A stretch of DNA of 64,000 nt from Glycomyces xiaoerkulensis (GCF_002798405.1 NZ_PGGV01000027.1:185894-249893), one strand, 5' to 3'. Positions 41,455 through 50,729 are shown, counted from the first letter of the stretch. The notes: generated by a model not told the origin, from the letters alone. Numbers and translations: made by a program.

Positions 41455-41602
41455 TTGCTTTCACCAATACTGCTTGAGGCGGTCCGGGGCCTCGAGGCCC
41501 GGTCGCTCGTTCGTTCACTGTCTCAAGTTGCGCCGCCGCCTCGGGCGGCTTCGGTCGTCTTCGCTCCCGCATCGGCGTCCGCGGTGCCGCCGACCGGCGC
41601 AC

Positions 41603-42355
41603 CTAGCCTTCGGTGACGTAGGGGCTGTGCGCGACTTCGGTGCCGTCGTCGAGCGAGGCGATCTCGAAGTCCTCGAAGACGTTCGCGGCCTTCTCCTGGA
41701 GCCGGCGCAGGCATTCGACGGCCAGCGCGCGGATCTCGACGTCGGCGTGCTCGGAGGCGCGCATGGCGATGAAGTGGCGCCAGGCGCGGTAGTTGCCGGT
41801 GACGACGATGCGGGTCTCGGTGGCGTTGGGCAGCACCGATCGCGCCGCCTGGCGCGCCTGCTTCCGGCGGAGGGTCGGGTTGGCCACGTCGGCGAACTTC
41901 TTCTCCAGGCCCTCGAGGAGGTCGTCGTAGGCCTGCTGGGAGGCGTCGGCGGCGGCGAGGAACCGCTCGTGGAGCTCGGGGTCGGAGGCGATCGCCTCGG
42001 GCTCGACCATCCGGCCTTTGCGCTCGGGGACGTAGCGCTGGCTCAGTTGGGAGTAGGAGAAGTGCCGGTGGCGGATCAGCTCGTGGGTCAGCGACCGGGA
42101 GATGCCGGTGATGTAGAAGGTGACGCTGCCGTGTTCGAGGACCGAGAGGTGCCCTACCTTGAGGATGTGGTCGAGGTAGCCGGTGTTGGTGGCGGTCTTG
42201 GGGTTGGGCTTCTTCCAGGACTGGTAGCAGGCGCGGCCGGCGAATTCGGCGAGCGCCGAGCCGCCGTCGGCGTCGGTGTCCCAGGGGATGTCGGCCGGGG
42301 GCTCGAAGTGCGTCCAGGCGATGAGTCGGACGTCCATCGGTACGATTTCGGGCAT
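41603..42355 (-). CDS. thyX: FAD-dependent thymidylate synthase
   Basis: The 250-residue enzyme methylates dUMP with methylene-tetrahydrofolate and FADH2. The ThyX signature RHRxxSxxxxSxR is present as [33 protein letters not shown] and [20 protein letters not shown] line the substrate and flavin sites. It stands near dapA and rnj, as in many actinobacteria. The ATG at 42355 is used. Confidence 0.95.
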   Translation of the reverse strand: MPEIVPMDVRLIAWTHFEPPADIPWDTDADGGSALAEFAGRACYQSWKKPNPKTATNTGYLDHILKVGHLSVLEHGSVTFYITGISRSLTHELIRHRHFSYSQLSQRYVPERKGRMVEPEAIASDPELHERFLAAADASQQAYDDLLEGLEKKFADVANPTLRRKQARQAARSVLPNATETRIVVTGNYRAWRHFIAMRASEHADVEIRALAVECLRRLQEKAANVFEDFEIASLDDGTEVAHSPYVTEG

Positions 42356-42544
42356 GCCCCGGTCCCCCTCGTGATCGGTGTGCTTACTGGTTGTATCCGC
42401 TCTATGAGCCTACTCGGGCGGCGAGTGTGGGCCTCACCGCGCCCGTCGGGGCCACGGTGTCATCTGTACCCGAAGACGCAGGGGTTCGACCAGGGTTTTT
42501 CGCCTTCGGGCCTGCGGTGGCGGCACGGTGGACGGTGTGCGGAG

Positions 42545-42570
42545 TTGACAGACGTCAGAAGTGATGTCAA
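42545..42570 (+). promoter_or_regulatory. promoter/operator upstream of the HicB-like gene
   Basis: TTGACA (42545-42550) and TGTCAA (42565-42570) form a perfect 6-bp inverted repeat, 14 bases apart, and the first half doubles as a -35 box. A further TGTCA half-site follows at about 42576. The ATG at 42580 is only 9 bases on, so autoregulation by the RHH protein is plausible. Confidence 0.5.
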
Positions 42571-42579
42571 CATGGTGTC

Positions 42580-43071
42580 ATGGACTTGACGCCGCATATC
42601 GAATCGCTCCGCCGGAGCCTCACCGCCGCCGCCGCGCCGGCCGGTGAAGACGCCGCACGGACCGCCGAACTGTTGACAGAGTCGCTGGACGCGGGGGCGC
42701 GGCTCGCGCTGATGGAGGCGCTCTCCGAGGCCGCCGCCGAGATCACCGCCGGGCTCGACCAGGCCGGGTCGTCGGCCTCGGTCGATCTGCGCGTGCGCGG
42801 CAAGGAGGTCGACCTCCGGGTCACCGACGTCGAGGCCGCGGAGGCCGCCCCGCCGCCGGCGCCGCCTGTCGACGACGACGTCGCCCGCATCACGCTCCGG
42901 CTGCCCGAGTCGCTCAAGGAGGACGTCGAGAAGGCCGCTTCCGGCGACGGCGCCTCGGTGAACGCGTGGCTGGTCCGCGCGATCAACAACGCCGTGCACG
43001 CCTCGCGGGCCTCCGGCCAGCAGAGCGGCGCGAAGTACAGCCAACGCATCACCGGTTACGCAAGGGCGTAG
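42580..43071 (+). CDS. HicB-family/RHH DNA-binding protein
   Basis: The 163-residue protein has an N-terminal helical region of about 100 residues with a Pro/Ala linker and a C-terminal ribbon-helix-helix: ARITLRLPESLKEDVEKAAS followed by GASVNAWLVRAINNAV, typical of HicB-type antitoxins. In actinobacteria this gene commonly precedes a DUF4097 protein, as here with a 5-base gap, and no HicA toxin is present. It is more likely a repressor of the pair than an antitoxin. Confidence 0.78.
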   Translation: MDLTPHIESLRRSLTAAAAPAGEDAARTAELLTESLDAGARLALMEALSEAAAEITAGLDQAGSSASVDLRVRGKEVDLRVTDVEAAEAAPPPAPPVDDDVARITLRLPESLKEDVEKAASGDGASVNAWLVRAINNAVHASRASGQQSGAKYSQRITGYARA

Positions 43072-43076
43072 GGATT

Positions 43077-43895
43077 ATGAACGAATACACCGAATTCACC
43101 CACGAGGGCCCGATCACCGCGTCGATCACGCTGGCCGAGGGCTCGGTCAACGTCACCGGCCACGAATCGGACGTGGTGCTGGTCGAGATCAAGCCGGCCC
43201 AGCGCCCCGACAGCGACAACGACGCCGCCGACCTGGCGCGCGTCGACTTCGAGGACGGCCACCTGCGCGTGGTCGCGCCCGAGAAGGCCCAGAACTGGCT
43301 GTTCAAGCGGCAGATCGGCGTCCACATCGGCGTCAAGGTGCCAATCGGCTCCGAGATCGCGGTCAGGTCCACTTCGGCTCCGATCAGCCTGCACGGCAAG
43401 CTCGGGCCGGTCTCGGTCAACACCGTGGCCGGGTCGGCCACGGTCGAGCACGCCACCTCCGTGCGGGCCAACACCGTGTCGGGTTCGGTCAGCGTCATCG
43501 AGGCGACCGAGGACATCCGCGCCAACACCGCTTCGGGTCAGGTCAAGGCCGACCGCGTCGGGGGCGACCTGTCGGCCAAGACCGTCGCCGGGGGGATCGT
43601 GGTCGAGAAGGTGGCCGGATCGGTCAGCGTCAACACCCTCTCGGGCGGGATCGACATCGGCGCGCTCAAGTCGGGCACGTGCCGGGCCAACACCGTCTCC
43701 GGGCGGATCAGCCTCGGCGTGGTCGGCGGGACCGACGTCTGGATGGACCTGGACGCCAAGGCCGGGACGGTCACCTCGGAACTGGCGCCCGGCGACACCT
43801 CGCCGGCGCCCAGCGACGAAGGCACCAGCCTCGAGGTGCGGGCCAGGTCGGTCTCGGGCGACATCTACCTGCACAAGGCGAACGCCTACACATAG
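43077..43895 (+). CDS. DUF4097 beta-strand repeat protein
   Basis: The 272-residue protein is a DUF4097 right-handed beta-solenoid built of short repeats: ANTVSGSVSVIEATEDI, ANTASGQVKADRVGGDL, AKTVAGGIVVEKVAGSV and VNTLSGGIDIGALKSG. It lacks a signal peptide or membrane helix, so it is probably cytosolic. The family has no proven activity. The ATG at 43077 follows the HicB-like gene closely. The end overlaps the convergent DUF2752 gene by ten bases. Confidence 0.85.
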   Translation: MNEYTEFTHEGPITASITLAEGSVNVTGHESDVVLVEIKPAQRPDSDNDAADLARVDFEDGHLRVVAPEKAQNWLFKRQIGVHIGVKVPIGSEIAVRSTSAPISLHGKLGPVSVNTVAGSATVEHATSVRANTVSGSVSVIEATEDIRANTASGQVKADRVGGDLSAKTVAGGIVVEKVAGSVSVNTLSGGIDIGALKSGTCRANTVSGRISLGVVGGTDVWMDLDAKAGTVTSELAPGDTSPAPSDEGTSLEVRARSVSGDIYLHKANAYT

Positions 43896-44380
43896 AAGTA
43901 GGTGAACGGCTCCCACGGCAGGTTGCGGGCGACGAAGAAGACGCCCCAGGCGATCAGGAACGACGTCAGCACCCCCGGGGTGAGGTGGAACCGCGGCAGT
44001 CGCCACCTCACCTTCGGGGCGAAGCGCGGCAGGGCCCAGGTCACGAACATCCAGACCAGGAACGGGGCGGCGAACACGGCCATCGCGTGGTGCCGGGCCG
44101 CCTCGGGCAGGTCGGCGGTGACCAGGTAGTAGAAGGCGCGGGTGCCGCCGCATCCGGGGCAGTCGAACCCGGTGGTCATCTTGAACAGGCACGTGGTGGG
44201 GCCGGTGTCGTCGGTGGGGTCGGCCGCGACGATCGCAGCCGCAGCCAGCGCGAAGCCGCCCAGCACTGCGACCGGGGCGAGCCAGGGCTTGGACAGCGTC
44301 CACGAGGTCAGCCGCGCGGCGGCGCCTTCACCGCGTCGGGGCGCGGCGTTCTCCAGGGTGGTCTCATCGACGGCGCACAC
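43886..44380 (-). CDS. DUF2752 membrane protein
   Basis: The 164-residue protein carries the DUF2752 hallmark TTGFDCPGCGGTRAFYYL between membrane helices (LAPVAVLGGFALAAAAIVAA before it; AAPFLVWMFVTWALP and VLTSFLIAWGVFFVA after it). The CPGCGGTR motif suggests metal or thiol chemistry at the membrane face; the function is unknown. The GTG at 44380 is used. Confidence 0.85.
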   Translation of the reverse strand: MCAVDETTLENAAPRRGEGAAARLTSWTLSKPWLAPVAVLGGFALAAAAIVAADPTDDTGPTTCLFKMTTGFDCPGCGGTRAFYYLVTADLPEAARHHAMAVFAAPFLVWMFVTWALPRFAPKVRWRLPRFHLTPGVLTSFLIAWGVFFVARNLPWEPFTYFYV

Positions 44381-44476
44381 CCCCTCAGCCTAGCCCGGCC
44401 CGGCGCCCTCGGGCCAGGCGTGCCGATTCTCCCGGAATTCACCGGTCCGGTACGTGCGGGCGCTTAGGCTCGGGGC

Positions 44477-45163
44477 ATGCTCGGTCTCGCCAGACGCCTC
44501 GCCTCCGCCGTCGCCGCGATCGCCGTACTGGCCGCCTCCGGCGGGTGCATGCGGCTCGAACTGGACCTGGAGGTCAGGCCCGACGAGACGGTGGGCGGCA
44601 CGTTCACCATCGCCTGGAGCGAGGAGTTCCTCGACGAGGTCCGCTCCGGCGAGGCCTCGGTCAGCGAGTCCGATTTGGAGGCGTTCATGGACGCCGTGCT
44701 GGAGGGCGCTCCCGGGGCCGATCGCGAACCGTACCGGTCCGAGGGCTTCGTCGGTCGGACCGCATCCTTCACCGGCCGGCCGCTGAGCGAGTTCGCCGAG
44801 TCCACCGGCGAGGAGTGGGGCTTCCTGCGCATCACCCGCGAGGACCGCCGGTACCTGCTGGAGGCCCGCTGGGACCTCCGCCCCTCGGGCTTCCTCGATC
44901 CCGGGGAGTTCGAGGACGCCCGGTTCCTGGTGTCGGCGACCTTCCCGGGCCGGGTCGGCGACCACAACGGCGAGCTCGAGGGCCGCACCGTCACCTGGCG
45001 AATGACCCCGGGCCAGGACTACGAGCTGCACGCCGAGGCGGTCAAGGCCGACGGATGGGCGTACCTGTGGGCCGGTCTCGCCTCCCTGGCGGCGGTGCTG
45101 GCGCTGCTGTGGCTGTGGCAGTGGTTCCGGATCCGCAAGCACTCCACGGGGATGCGACGTTAG
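44477..45163 (+). CDS. LppM-like lipoprotein/membrane protein
   Basis: The 228-residue protein has a lipobox (LAASGGC, Cys near residue 24), a beta/alpha ectodomain with MRLELDLEVRPDETVGGTFT and WRMTPGQDYELHAEA, and a C-terminal helix (LWAGLASLAAVLALLWLWQW) with a basic cytosolic tail. This matches the LppM domain, known from a mycobacterial envelope protein with a lipid-binding fold. The ATG at 44477 is used. Confidence 0.82.
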   Translation: MLGLARRLASAVAAIAVLAASGGCMRLELDLEVRPDETVGGTFTIAWSEEFLDEVRSGEASVSESDLEAFMDAVLEGAPGADREPYRSEGFVGRTASFTGRPLSEFAESTGEEWGFLRITREDRRYLLEARWDLRPSGFLDPGEFEDARFLVSATFPGRVGDHNGELEGRTVTWRMTPGQDYELHAEAVKADGWAYLWAGLASLAAVLALLWLWQWFRIRKHSTGMRR

Positions 45164-45164
45164 C

Positions 45165-46766
45165 TCAGGCACAAACCGTGGCCGCCTCGCTCGGGGACCG
45201 TAGGCTGGGTGCCGGTCCGCGTTCACGGAACCGCAACGGCGACGAGGAGGGCCGGTGACCCAGCACCGCTCGGAGGGCAAGGGCTCCAAGCACAAAGACC
45301 CTCGGCTCGATCTCAGCGTCGGCGAGGTGCTGGCCGCCACCGGCGCCACGGTGCTCGGCACGCTGCTGGTCAAGCTCCTCGATCTGTGGGGCACCGTGCT
45401 CGGCACCGCGGTCCTGAGCCTGTTCACCTCGGTGGGCGCGGTCCTGCTCCTGCGCACGATGCGGCAGACCAGCGACCGGGTCAAGTTGCAGCTCGCGGCC
45501 CTGTCGGCGGCGGCGAGCACGGGCGACGGCCGGGCGCGGGAGACGCTCGGCGAGGCCGACACCGACGAACTGCCGTCGCCCGAAGAGGCGGCCGAAGCGG
45601 CCGAGACCATGGAGAAGCGCCACTCCCCCAAGCGCACGCTCATCGCCATCCTGGTCTCCAGCGTGCTGGTGTTCGCGCTGACCATCGGCACGCTCACGCT
45701 CCTGGGCGGCATCACCTCCGGCGATCCGAGCCGACTGATCATCGAGCGGAGGATCACGGTCTACGAGACCACCGAAGTCGAGGGCGACCGCGGCGGCACC
45801 GAGCCGACCGCACCGGCCGGGCCGGAGACCGAGCCGGACGAGCCGACCGAGTCCGAGCCCGAGACCTCCCCCGCCGAGGAGACGACCGAGCCGACGTCCG
45901 AGGAGCCCGACGACGAGACGTCCACCGAGGATGCATCCGAACAGGACGAGGGCATGGACGATCCCGAGGAGCCGACCAGCGCCGAACCGACCGGGACCGG
46001 ATCGGACTCCCCGGCCGACGGGGAATAAGTCGAGCAGCTCGTCGATGCCGACCGTCAGGCCCGGGCGGCCGGTCACGGCCCGCACCGCCAGCAGCACGCC
46101 GGGCATGAACGAGGCGCGGTCCAGCGAGTCGTGGCCGATCGTGAACCGCTCCCCCTGGCCGCCGAAGCGGACCTCCTGACTGGCCACGTACCCGGCCGAG
46201 CGGATCGCGTGGACGTGGACGCCGTCGACCTCGCCGCCCCGGGCCCCGGTCGCGTCCTCCACGGTCGCGTCCGGCATCGGGCCCAGACCCGCCTCCCCGC
46301 GGGCCGCCGCGATCAGGCGCGCGGTGTGCACCGCCGTGCCGCTCGGGGCGTCCACCTTCCGCGTGTGGTGGGACTCGATCACCTCGGCGGTGGTGAAGTG
46401 CTTGGCGGCCCTGGCGGCGAACTGCATCATCAGCACCGCGCCGATCCCGAAGTTCGGGGCGATGATCGACCCCACCTCCGGGTCGTCGCCGAGCATCTCG
46501 CGGACCCGGTCGAGCCGGGCCGTGTCGAACCCGGAGGTCCCGACCACGGTGTGCAGGCCGTGGTCGATGCACCAGGCCAGGTTGCCCATGACCACACCGG
46601 GGAGCGTGAAGTCGACGACCACCTCGGCGCCGGCCTCGGCCAGGTCCTCGAGCGGCTCGTCGTGGTCGATGGCCGCGACCAGCGACATGTCGTCGGCATC
46701 GGCCACGGCCTCGCAGACGGTCCGGCCCATCCGGCCGCGCGCGCCCAGCACCCCGACGTTGATCAT
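45165..46766 (-). CDS. dapB: 4-hydroxy-tetrahydrodipicolinate reductase, no stop at the expected end
   Basis: The first 247 residues are a complete DapB, which reduces the DapA product with NAD(P)H for lysine/diaminopimelate synthesis: NVGVLGARGRMGRTVCEAV (nucleotide fold), the catalytic SHHTRKVDAPSGTA and the terminal VGIDELLDL. DapB proteins normally stop there (about 46026), but this frame has no stop and runs on antisense through the whole convergent membrane-protein gene to 45165, adding about 286 low-quality residues. The last DapB leucine codon TTA is the reverse of the neighbour's TAA stop. Either a stop was lost or there is an indel. The ATG at 46766 overlaps the M16 gene's stop by four bases. 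Confidence 0.75.
   Translation of the reverse strand: MINVGVLGARGRMGRTVCEAVADADDMSLVAAIDHDEPLEDLAEAGAEVVVDFTLPGVVMGNLAWCIDHGLHTVVGTSGFDTARLDRVREMLGDDPEVGSIIAPNFGIGAVLMMQFAARAAKHFTTAEVIESHHTRKVDAPSGTAVHTARLIAAARGEAGLGPMPDATVEDATGARGGEVDGVHVHAIRSAGYVASQEVRFGGQGERFTIGHDSLDRASFMPGVLLAVRAVTGRPGLTVGIDELLDLFPVGRGVRSGPGRFGAGRLLGIVHALVLFGCILGGRLVVGLLGRRLGRLLGGGGLGLGLGRLVRLGLRPGRCGRLGAAAVALDFGGLVDRDPPLDDQSARIAGGDAAQERERADGQREHQHAGDQDGDERALGGVALLHGLGRFGRLFGRRQFVGVGLAERLPRPAVARARRRRQGRELQLDPVAGLPHRAQEQDRAHRGEQAQDRGAEHGAPQIEELDQQRAEHRGAGGGQHLADAEIEPRVFVLGALALRAVLGHRPSSSPLRFRERGPAPSLRSPSEAATVCA
45255..46028 (+). CDS. membrane protein with long acidic Pro/Glu/Thr tail
   Basis: The 257-residue protein has two hydrophobic regions (LAATGATVLGTLLVKLLDLW running into TVLGTAVLSLFTSVGAVLLL, and LIAILVSSVLVFALTIGTL). 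An acidic C-terminal tail of about 75 residues is rich in Glu, Pro and Thr (TEPTSEEPDDETSTEDASEQ) and probably lies outside the membrane. The composition supports this frame over the antisense dapB extension. The GTG at 45255 follows GAGGAGGGCC. The function is unknown. Confidence 0.75.
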   Translation: MTQHRSEGKGSKHKDPRLDLSVGEVLAATGATVLGTLLVKLLDLWGTVLGTAVLSLFTSVGAVLLLRTMRQTSDRVKLQLAALSAAASTGDGRARETLGEADTDELPSPEEAAEAAETMEKRHSPKRTLIAILVSSVLVFALTIGTLTLLGGITSGDPSRLIIERRITVYETTEVEGDRGGTEPTAPAGPETEPDEPTESEPETSPAEETTEPTSEEPDDETSTEDASEQDEGMDDPEEPTSAEPTGTGSDSPADGE

Positions 46767-48070
46767 GCGAACTCCTCCCGGTCGAACGGCCCCACGGCCG
46801 CGGTCGTCATCGGTTGCGACAGGATATCGGCCGCCACGGCCCTGACATCGTCGGACGTGACCGCCTCGTTGCGCGCCAGGTCCCGCTCCAGGGTCTGGAG
46901 CTCGCCGTACAGCAGCTCGTCGCGGCCGAGCCACTCCATGCGCGCACCGGAGTCCTCGGCGGCCATGAGCACGCCGACCTGGTACATCTTCTTGCCGCGC
47001 CGCAGCTCCTCGTCGCCGACGCCGTCGGTGGCGGCCCGCTCGATCTCGGCCAGGATCAGGTCCCGGACCCGGCGGGACTTGTCGGGACTGCATCCGGCGT
47101 AGACGCTGAACAGCCCCGTCTCACCGAAGTAGGCCGAACCGGAGCGGACGGTGTAGGCCAGGCCGCGCTCCTCGCGGATGATGCGGAACAGTCGCGAGGA
47201 CATGCCGCCGCCGAGGATGTTGTCGAGCACCCCGAGCGCGTACATACGCGGGTCCCGGCGCGACATGGTGCGGCAGCCGACCACCAGGTGGGCCTGCTCG
47301 GTGTCGTCGCGGGCGACCACGAGCGGCTCCGGGTCCACCGCCGCCACGTCGTATCCGGGTCCGGACGGCCGCCGCGGCGGCACCTCCGGTCCGGGCCGCA
47401 TCGGGGCGAACGCCTCCCGCACCAGCTTCAGGGTCTCGTCGTGGTCGATGCCGCCGGCGACGCTGACGACCAGGTTCGAGTCCACGTAGTGCCGGTCGTA
47501 GAAGGCCCGGACCTGCTCGGCGGTCAGGGCGCGGACGGACTCGGCCGTGCCGGCGATGTCGCGGCCGAGCCCGCCGTCGCCGAACAGGGCCCGGTTGAAA
47601 TGCTCGAACACCTGCTCGGCCGGGTCGTCGGCGGAGGCGGCGATCTCCTCCAGGATCACGCCGCGCTCGACTTCGACGTCGTCAGCGGCGATCCGCGAGC
47701 CGCACACCGCATCGCCGAGCACGTCGACCGCCAGCGGCAGGTCCTCGGCGAGGACCCGCTCGTAGTAGCAGGTGTGGTCGCGGGCGGTGTAGGCGTTCGA
47801 CTCGCCGCCGACGGCCTCGATCACCCGCGAGATCTCCTCGGCCGAGCGCTTCTCGGTGCCCTTGAACAGCAGGTGCTCCAGGAAGTGGGAGGCGCCGGAC
47901 TCGACGGCCGGCTCGTCGCGCGAGCCGACGCCCGCCCACGCGCCGAGCGTGGCCGACCGCATCGACGGGATCGCTTCGGTAACCACACGCAAACCGCTGG
48001 GAAGCACGGTGCGATGCACCGTGCTTCCCAGCGGTTCGTTCGCCAGCGTGTGAGTCTGAGGGAGACTCAT
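46763..48070 (-). CDS. M16-family zinc peptidase
   Basis: The 435-residue pitrilysin-family peptidase has the inverted zinc motif HxxEH in SHFLEHLLFKGT with the downstream glutamate in VILEEIAAS. The second, inactive-type half contains GGGMSSRLFRIIREERGLAY. Relatives next to pnp (mpp/PqqL-type) process small proteins or precursors. The ATG abuts the pnp stop, so the gene is the second cistron of pnp. Codons 12-26 lie in a perfect 21-bp inverted repeat. Confidence 0.92.
   Translation of the reverse strand: MSLPQTHTLANEPLGSTVHRTVLPSGLRVVTEAIPSMRSATLGAWAGVGSRDEPAVESGASHFLEHLLFKGTEKRSAEEISRVIEAVGGESNAYTARDHTCYYERVLAEDLPLAVDVLGDAVCGSRIAADDVEVERGVILEEIAASADDPAEQVFEHFNRALFGDGGLGRDIAGTAESVRALTAEQVRAFYDRHYVDSNLVVSVAGGIDHDETLKLVREAFAPMRPGPEVPPRRPSGPGYDVAAVDPEPLVVARDDTEQAHLVVGCRTMSRRDPRMYALGVLDNILGGGMSSRLFRIIREERGLAYTVRSGSAYFGETGLFSVYAGCSPDKSRRVRDLILAEIERAATDGVGDEELRRGKKMYQVGVLMAAEDSGARMEWLGRDELLYGELQTLERDLARNEAVTSDDVRAVAADILSQPMTTAAVGPFDREEFA
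47992..48036. repeat. perfect 21-bp inverted repeat, three-base loop, inside the M16 gene
   Basis: Bases 47992-48012 and 48016-48036 are exact reverse complements around GAT. In mRNA this would be a very stable hairpin covering codons 12-26 of the M16 peptidase, about 34 bases after its start. A possible regulatory, processing or termination site; such long perfect symmetry within a coding sequence is not expected by chance. Confidence 0.9.
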
Positions 48071-50446
48071 CTACTCTTCGTTGTCCCCGTCTCCGCTGCG
48101 GCGGCGGCGCCGGCGGCGCTGGCCGCCCTCGCCCCCGCGGTCGTCGTCGCGGCGCCCGCCTTCGCGGCGGGGGCCGCGGGAACGGTCGCCCCGTCCGCTT
48201 TCGCGGCGCTCGGGCCGGCCCTTCTTGTAGCCCTCGGGCTCCTCGCCCTCCGGGTAGACCTTGTCGAGGTAGATCTTGCCGCGGTTGTCGATGTCGCCGA
48301 TCTCCACCTCGAGCTTGTCGCCGACCGAGAGCACGTCCTCGACGCGCTCGACGCGCTTGCCGTCGCCGACCTTGGAGATGTGGAGCAGGCCGTCGCGGCC
48401 CGGCACCAGCGAGATGAACGCCCCGAAGTCGGTGGTCTTGACCACCGTCCCGAGGAAGCGGTCACCGACGTTCGGCAGGGTCGGGTTGGCGATCGAGTTG
48501 ATCGTGTCGACCGCGGCCTGGGCGGCCGAGCCCTCCTCGGCGGCGACGTAGATGGTGCCGTCGTCCTCGACGGTGACATCGGCGCCGGTGTCCTCGGTGA
48601 TCTGGTTGATCGTCTGGCCCTTCGGACCGATGATCGCGCCGATCTTCTCGACCGGGATCTTCAGCGTGGTGATCCGCGGCGCGGTCTCCGACAGCTCCGC
48701 CGTCTCCGAGATGGCCTCGGCCATGACGTCGAGGATCGCGTGCCGGGCGTCGTTGGCCTGGCCCAGCGCCCGCACCAGCACCTCCGAGGGCAGCCCGTCG
48801 AGCTTGGTGTCGAGCTGGAGGGCCGTGACGAACTCGCGGGTGCCGGCGACCTTGAAGTCCATGTCGCCGTAGGCGTCCTCGGCGCCGAGGATGTCGGTGA
48901 GGGTCACGTACTCGGGCCCGGCGTCGGTCTCCTCGCTGATCAGGCCCATCGCGATGCCCGCGACCGGGGCCTTGATCGGCACGCCGGCGCTCATCAGGCT
49001 CATGGTCGAGGCGCAGACCGAGCCCATCGAGGTCGAGCCGTTCGAGCCCAGGGCCTCCGAGACCTGCCGGATCGCGTACGGGAACTCCTCGCGGCTGGGC
49101 AGGACCGGGATCAGGGCGCGCTCGGCGAGCGCGCCGTGCCCGATCTCGCGGCGCTTGGGCGAACCGACGCGGCCGGTCTCCCCGGTCGAGTACGGCGGGA
49201 AGTTGTAGTTGTGCATGTAGCGCTTCTTCGACACCGGCGAGAGGGTGTCGATCGCCTGCTCCATGCGCAGCATGTTCAGCGTGGTCACGCCCAGGATCTG
49301 GGTCTCGCCGCGCTCGAACAGGGCCGAGCCGTGCACGCGCGGGAGGACGCCGACCTCGGCGGCCAGCGGCCGGATGTCGACCGGGCTGCGGCCGTCGATG
49401 CGGACGCCTTCGGCGATCACGCGGCGGCGCACCAGCCGCTTGGTCAGCGAGCGCAGCGCGGCACCGAGCTCGCCCTCGCGGCCCTCGAAGTCGGCGCCGA
49501 TCTTCTCGAGCATGACGGCCTTGACGCGGTCGAGCTCGGTGCCGCGCTCGGCCTTGTCGGCGATGGTGAGCGCCTGGTCGAGCTCGGCGCCCACGGCCGA
49601 CTCGACGGCGGCCAGGGCGTCGTCGAGGTATTCGGGGTAGAGCGGGAACTCCCCGGTGGGCTTGGCGGCGAGGTCGGCCAGCTCCCGCTGGGCGCGGACC
49701 AGCTCGGCGATGGCCGGCTTGACCGCCTCCAGGCCCTCGGCGACGGTCTCCTCGGTCGGCTTGGTGGCGCCGCCCTCGACCAGCTCGACGGTGTTGTCGG
49801 TGGCCTCGGCCTCGACCATCATGATCGCGACCTCGCCGGAGTCGAGGACCCGGCCGGTGACGATCATGTCGAAGGTGGCGCGGGCGGTCTGCTCGTGGGT
49901 GGGGAAGCACACCCACTGGCCGTCGATGAGGACGGCGCGGGTGGACCCGAGCGGGCCGGAGAAGGGCAGGCCGGAGAGCTGGGTGGACATGGAGGCGCCG
50001 TTCATGGCGACCACGTCGTACTCGTCGGCGGCGTCGACCGCGAGGATCGTGCCGATGACCTGGACCTCGTTACGCAGCCCGGAGACAAACGACGGCCGCA
50101 GGCCGCGGTCGATCAGCCGGCAGGTCAGGATCGCGTTCTCGCTGGGGCGGCCCTCGCGGCGGAAGAACGAGCCGGGGATGCGCCCGGCGGCGTACATCCG
50201 CTCCTCGATGTCGACCGTCAGCGGGAAGAAGTCGAGGTGCTCTTTGGGCCCCTTCGACATCGACGTGGTCGACAGGACCATGGTGTCGCCCATCTGGACG
50301 ACGGCCGATCCCGGGGCGAGCTGGGCGAGGCGCCCGGTGCCGAAGACGATTTCGCGGGTTCCGAAGTCACCGTTGTCGATGACCGCCGTGGTGTGGTGTT
50401 CTCCGAGGTTGAAGGCCTCGGGTGTCCGTTCGTTCTGGTCGGACAT
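48071..50446 (-). CDS. pnp: polynucleotide phosphorylase
   Basis: The 791-residue exoribonuclease/polymerase has two RNase PH domains ([20 protein letters not shown] and [14 protein letters not shown]), a helical linker, a KH domain ([20 protein letters not shown]) and an S1 domain ([20 protein letters not shown]). It ends in a basic Arg/Gly-rich tail. It phosphorolyses RNA from the 3' end and in actinobacteria also makes heteropolymeric tails. It follows rpsO, with a large hairpin between them. Confidence 0.96.
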   Translation of the reverse strand: MSDQNERTPEAFNLGEHHTTAVIDNGDFGTREIVFGTGRLAQLAPGSAVVQMGDTMVLSTTSMSKGPKEHLDFFPLTVDIEERMYAAGRIPGSFFRREGRPSENAILTCRLIDRGLRPSFVSGLRNEVQVIGTILAVDAADEYDVVAMNGASMSTQLSGLPFSGPLGSTRAVLIDGQWVCFPTHEQTARATFDMIVTGRVLDSGEVAIMMVEAEATDNTVELVEGGATKPTEETVAEGLEAVKPAIAELVRAQRELADLAAKPTGEFPLYPEYLDDALAAVESAVGAELDQALTIADKAERGTELDRVKAVMLEKIGADFEGREGELGAALRSLTKRLVRRRVIAEGVRIDGRSPVDIRPLAAEVGVLPRVHGSALFERGETQILGVTTLNMLRMEQAIDTLSPVSKKRYMHNYNFPPYSTGETGRVGSPKRREIGHGALAERALIPVLPSREEFPYAIRQVSEALGSNGSTSMGSVCASTMSLMSAGVPIKAPVAGIAMGLISEETDAGPEYVTLTDILGAEDAYGDMDFKVAGTREFVTALQLDTKLDGLPSEVLVRALGQANDARHAILDVMAEAISETAELSETAPRITTLKIPVEKIGAIIGPKGQTINQITEDTGADVTVEDDGTIYVAAEEGSAAQAAVDTINSIANPTLPNVGDRFLGTVVKTTDFGAFISLVPGRDGLLHISKVGDGKRVERVEDVLSVGDKLEVEIGDIDNRGKIYLDKVYPEGEEPEGYKKGRPERRESGRGDRSRGPRREGGRRDDDRGGEGGQRRRRRRRSGDGDNEE

Positions 50447-50685
50447 TGAGTGTCGTACTCCTCATGATCGATGGTTCGGAGCGCGACAGCCATGCTCGGG
50501 CCGGTCTTCGATCGAAGCACTCGGTCCACGCCCGGTACGGACGCGGGCGGTCCGGATGCCACTACCGAGGACCGGCGGTCTCTGGCGGCCGCACTGGCCC
50601 CGGCGCACGGGGCACTTCGGTTCGAGCGTGGTGCTCTGCGCCCACCCTACGTTACTAGGAGTGCCTGGACGGACGGGCGGGCAAA

Positions 50686-50721
50686 CGCGGAAGGGAGCGG
50701 ATCGGCCCGCTCCCTTCCGCG
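50686..50721 (-). terminator. rpsO 3' hairpin, perfect 15-bp stem
   Basis: CGCGGAAGGGAGCGG (50686-50700) pairs exactly with CCGCTCCCTTCCGCG (50707-50721) around a six-base loop, nine bases after the rpsO stop. On the minus strand TTTG follows the stem. In E. coli and streptomycetes the rpsO-pnp intergenic hairpin is a partial terminator and RNase III target that controls pnp; the same is likely here. Confidence 0.8.
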
Positions 50722-50729
50722 AAAGCTGT

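Noticed and set aside
42460-43052. Leftward frames antisense to the HicB-like gene
   Set aside because: Their composition is shadow-like and the plus-strand gene has a clear RHH domain and promoter.
45165-46025. C-terminal extension of dapB as a genuine protein domain
   Set aside because: It is antisense to a well-formed membrane-protein gene and reads as Gly/Arg/Gln-rich shadow sequence. Kept only as a stop-loss observation.
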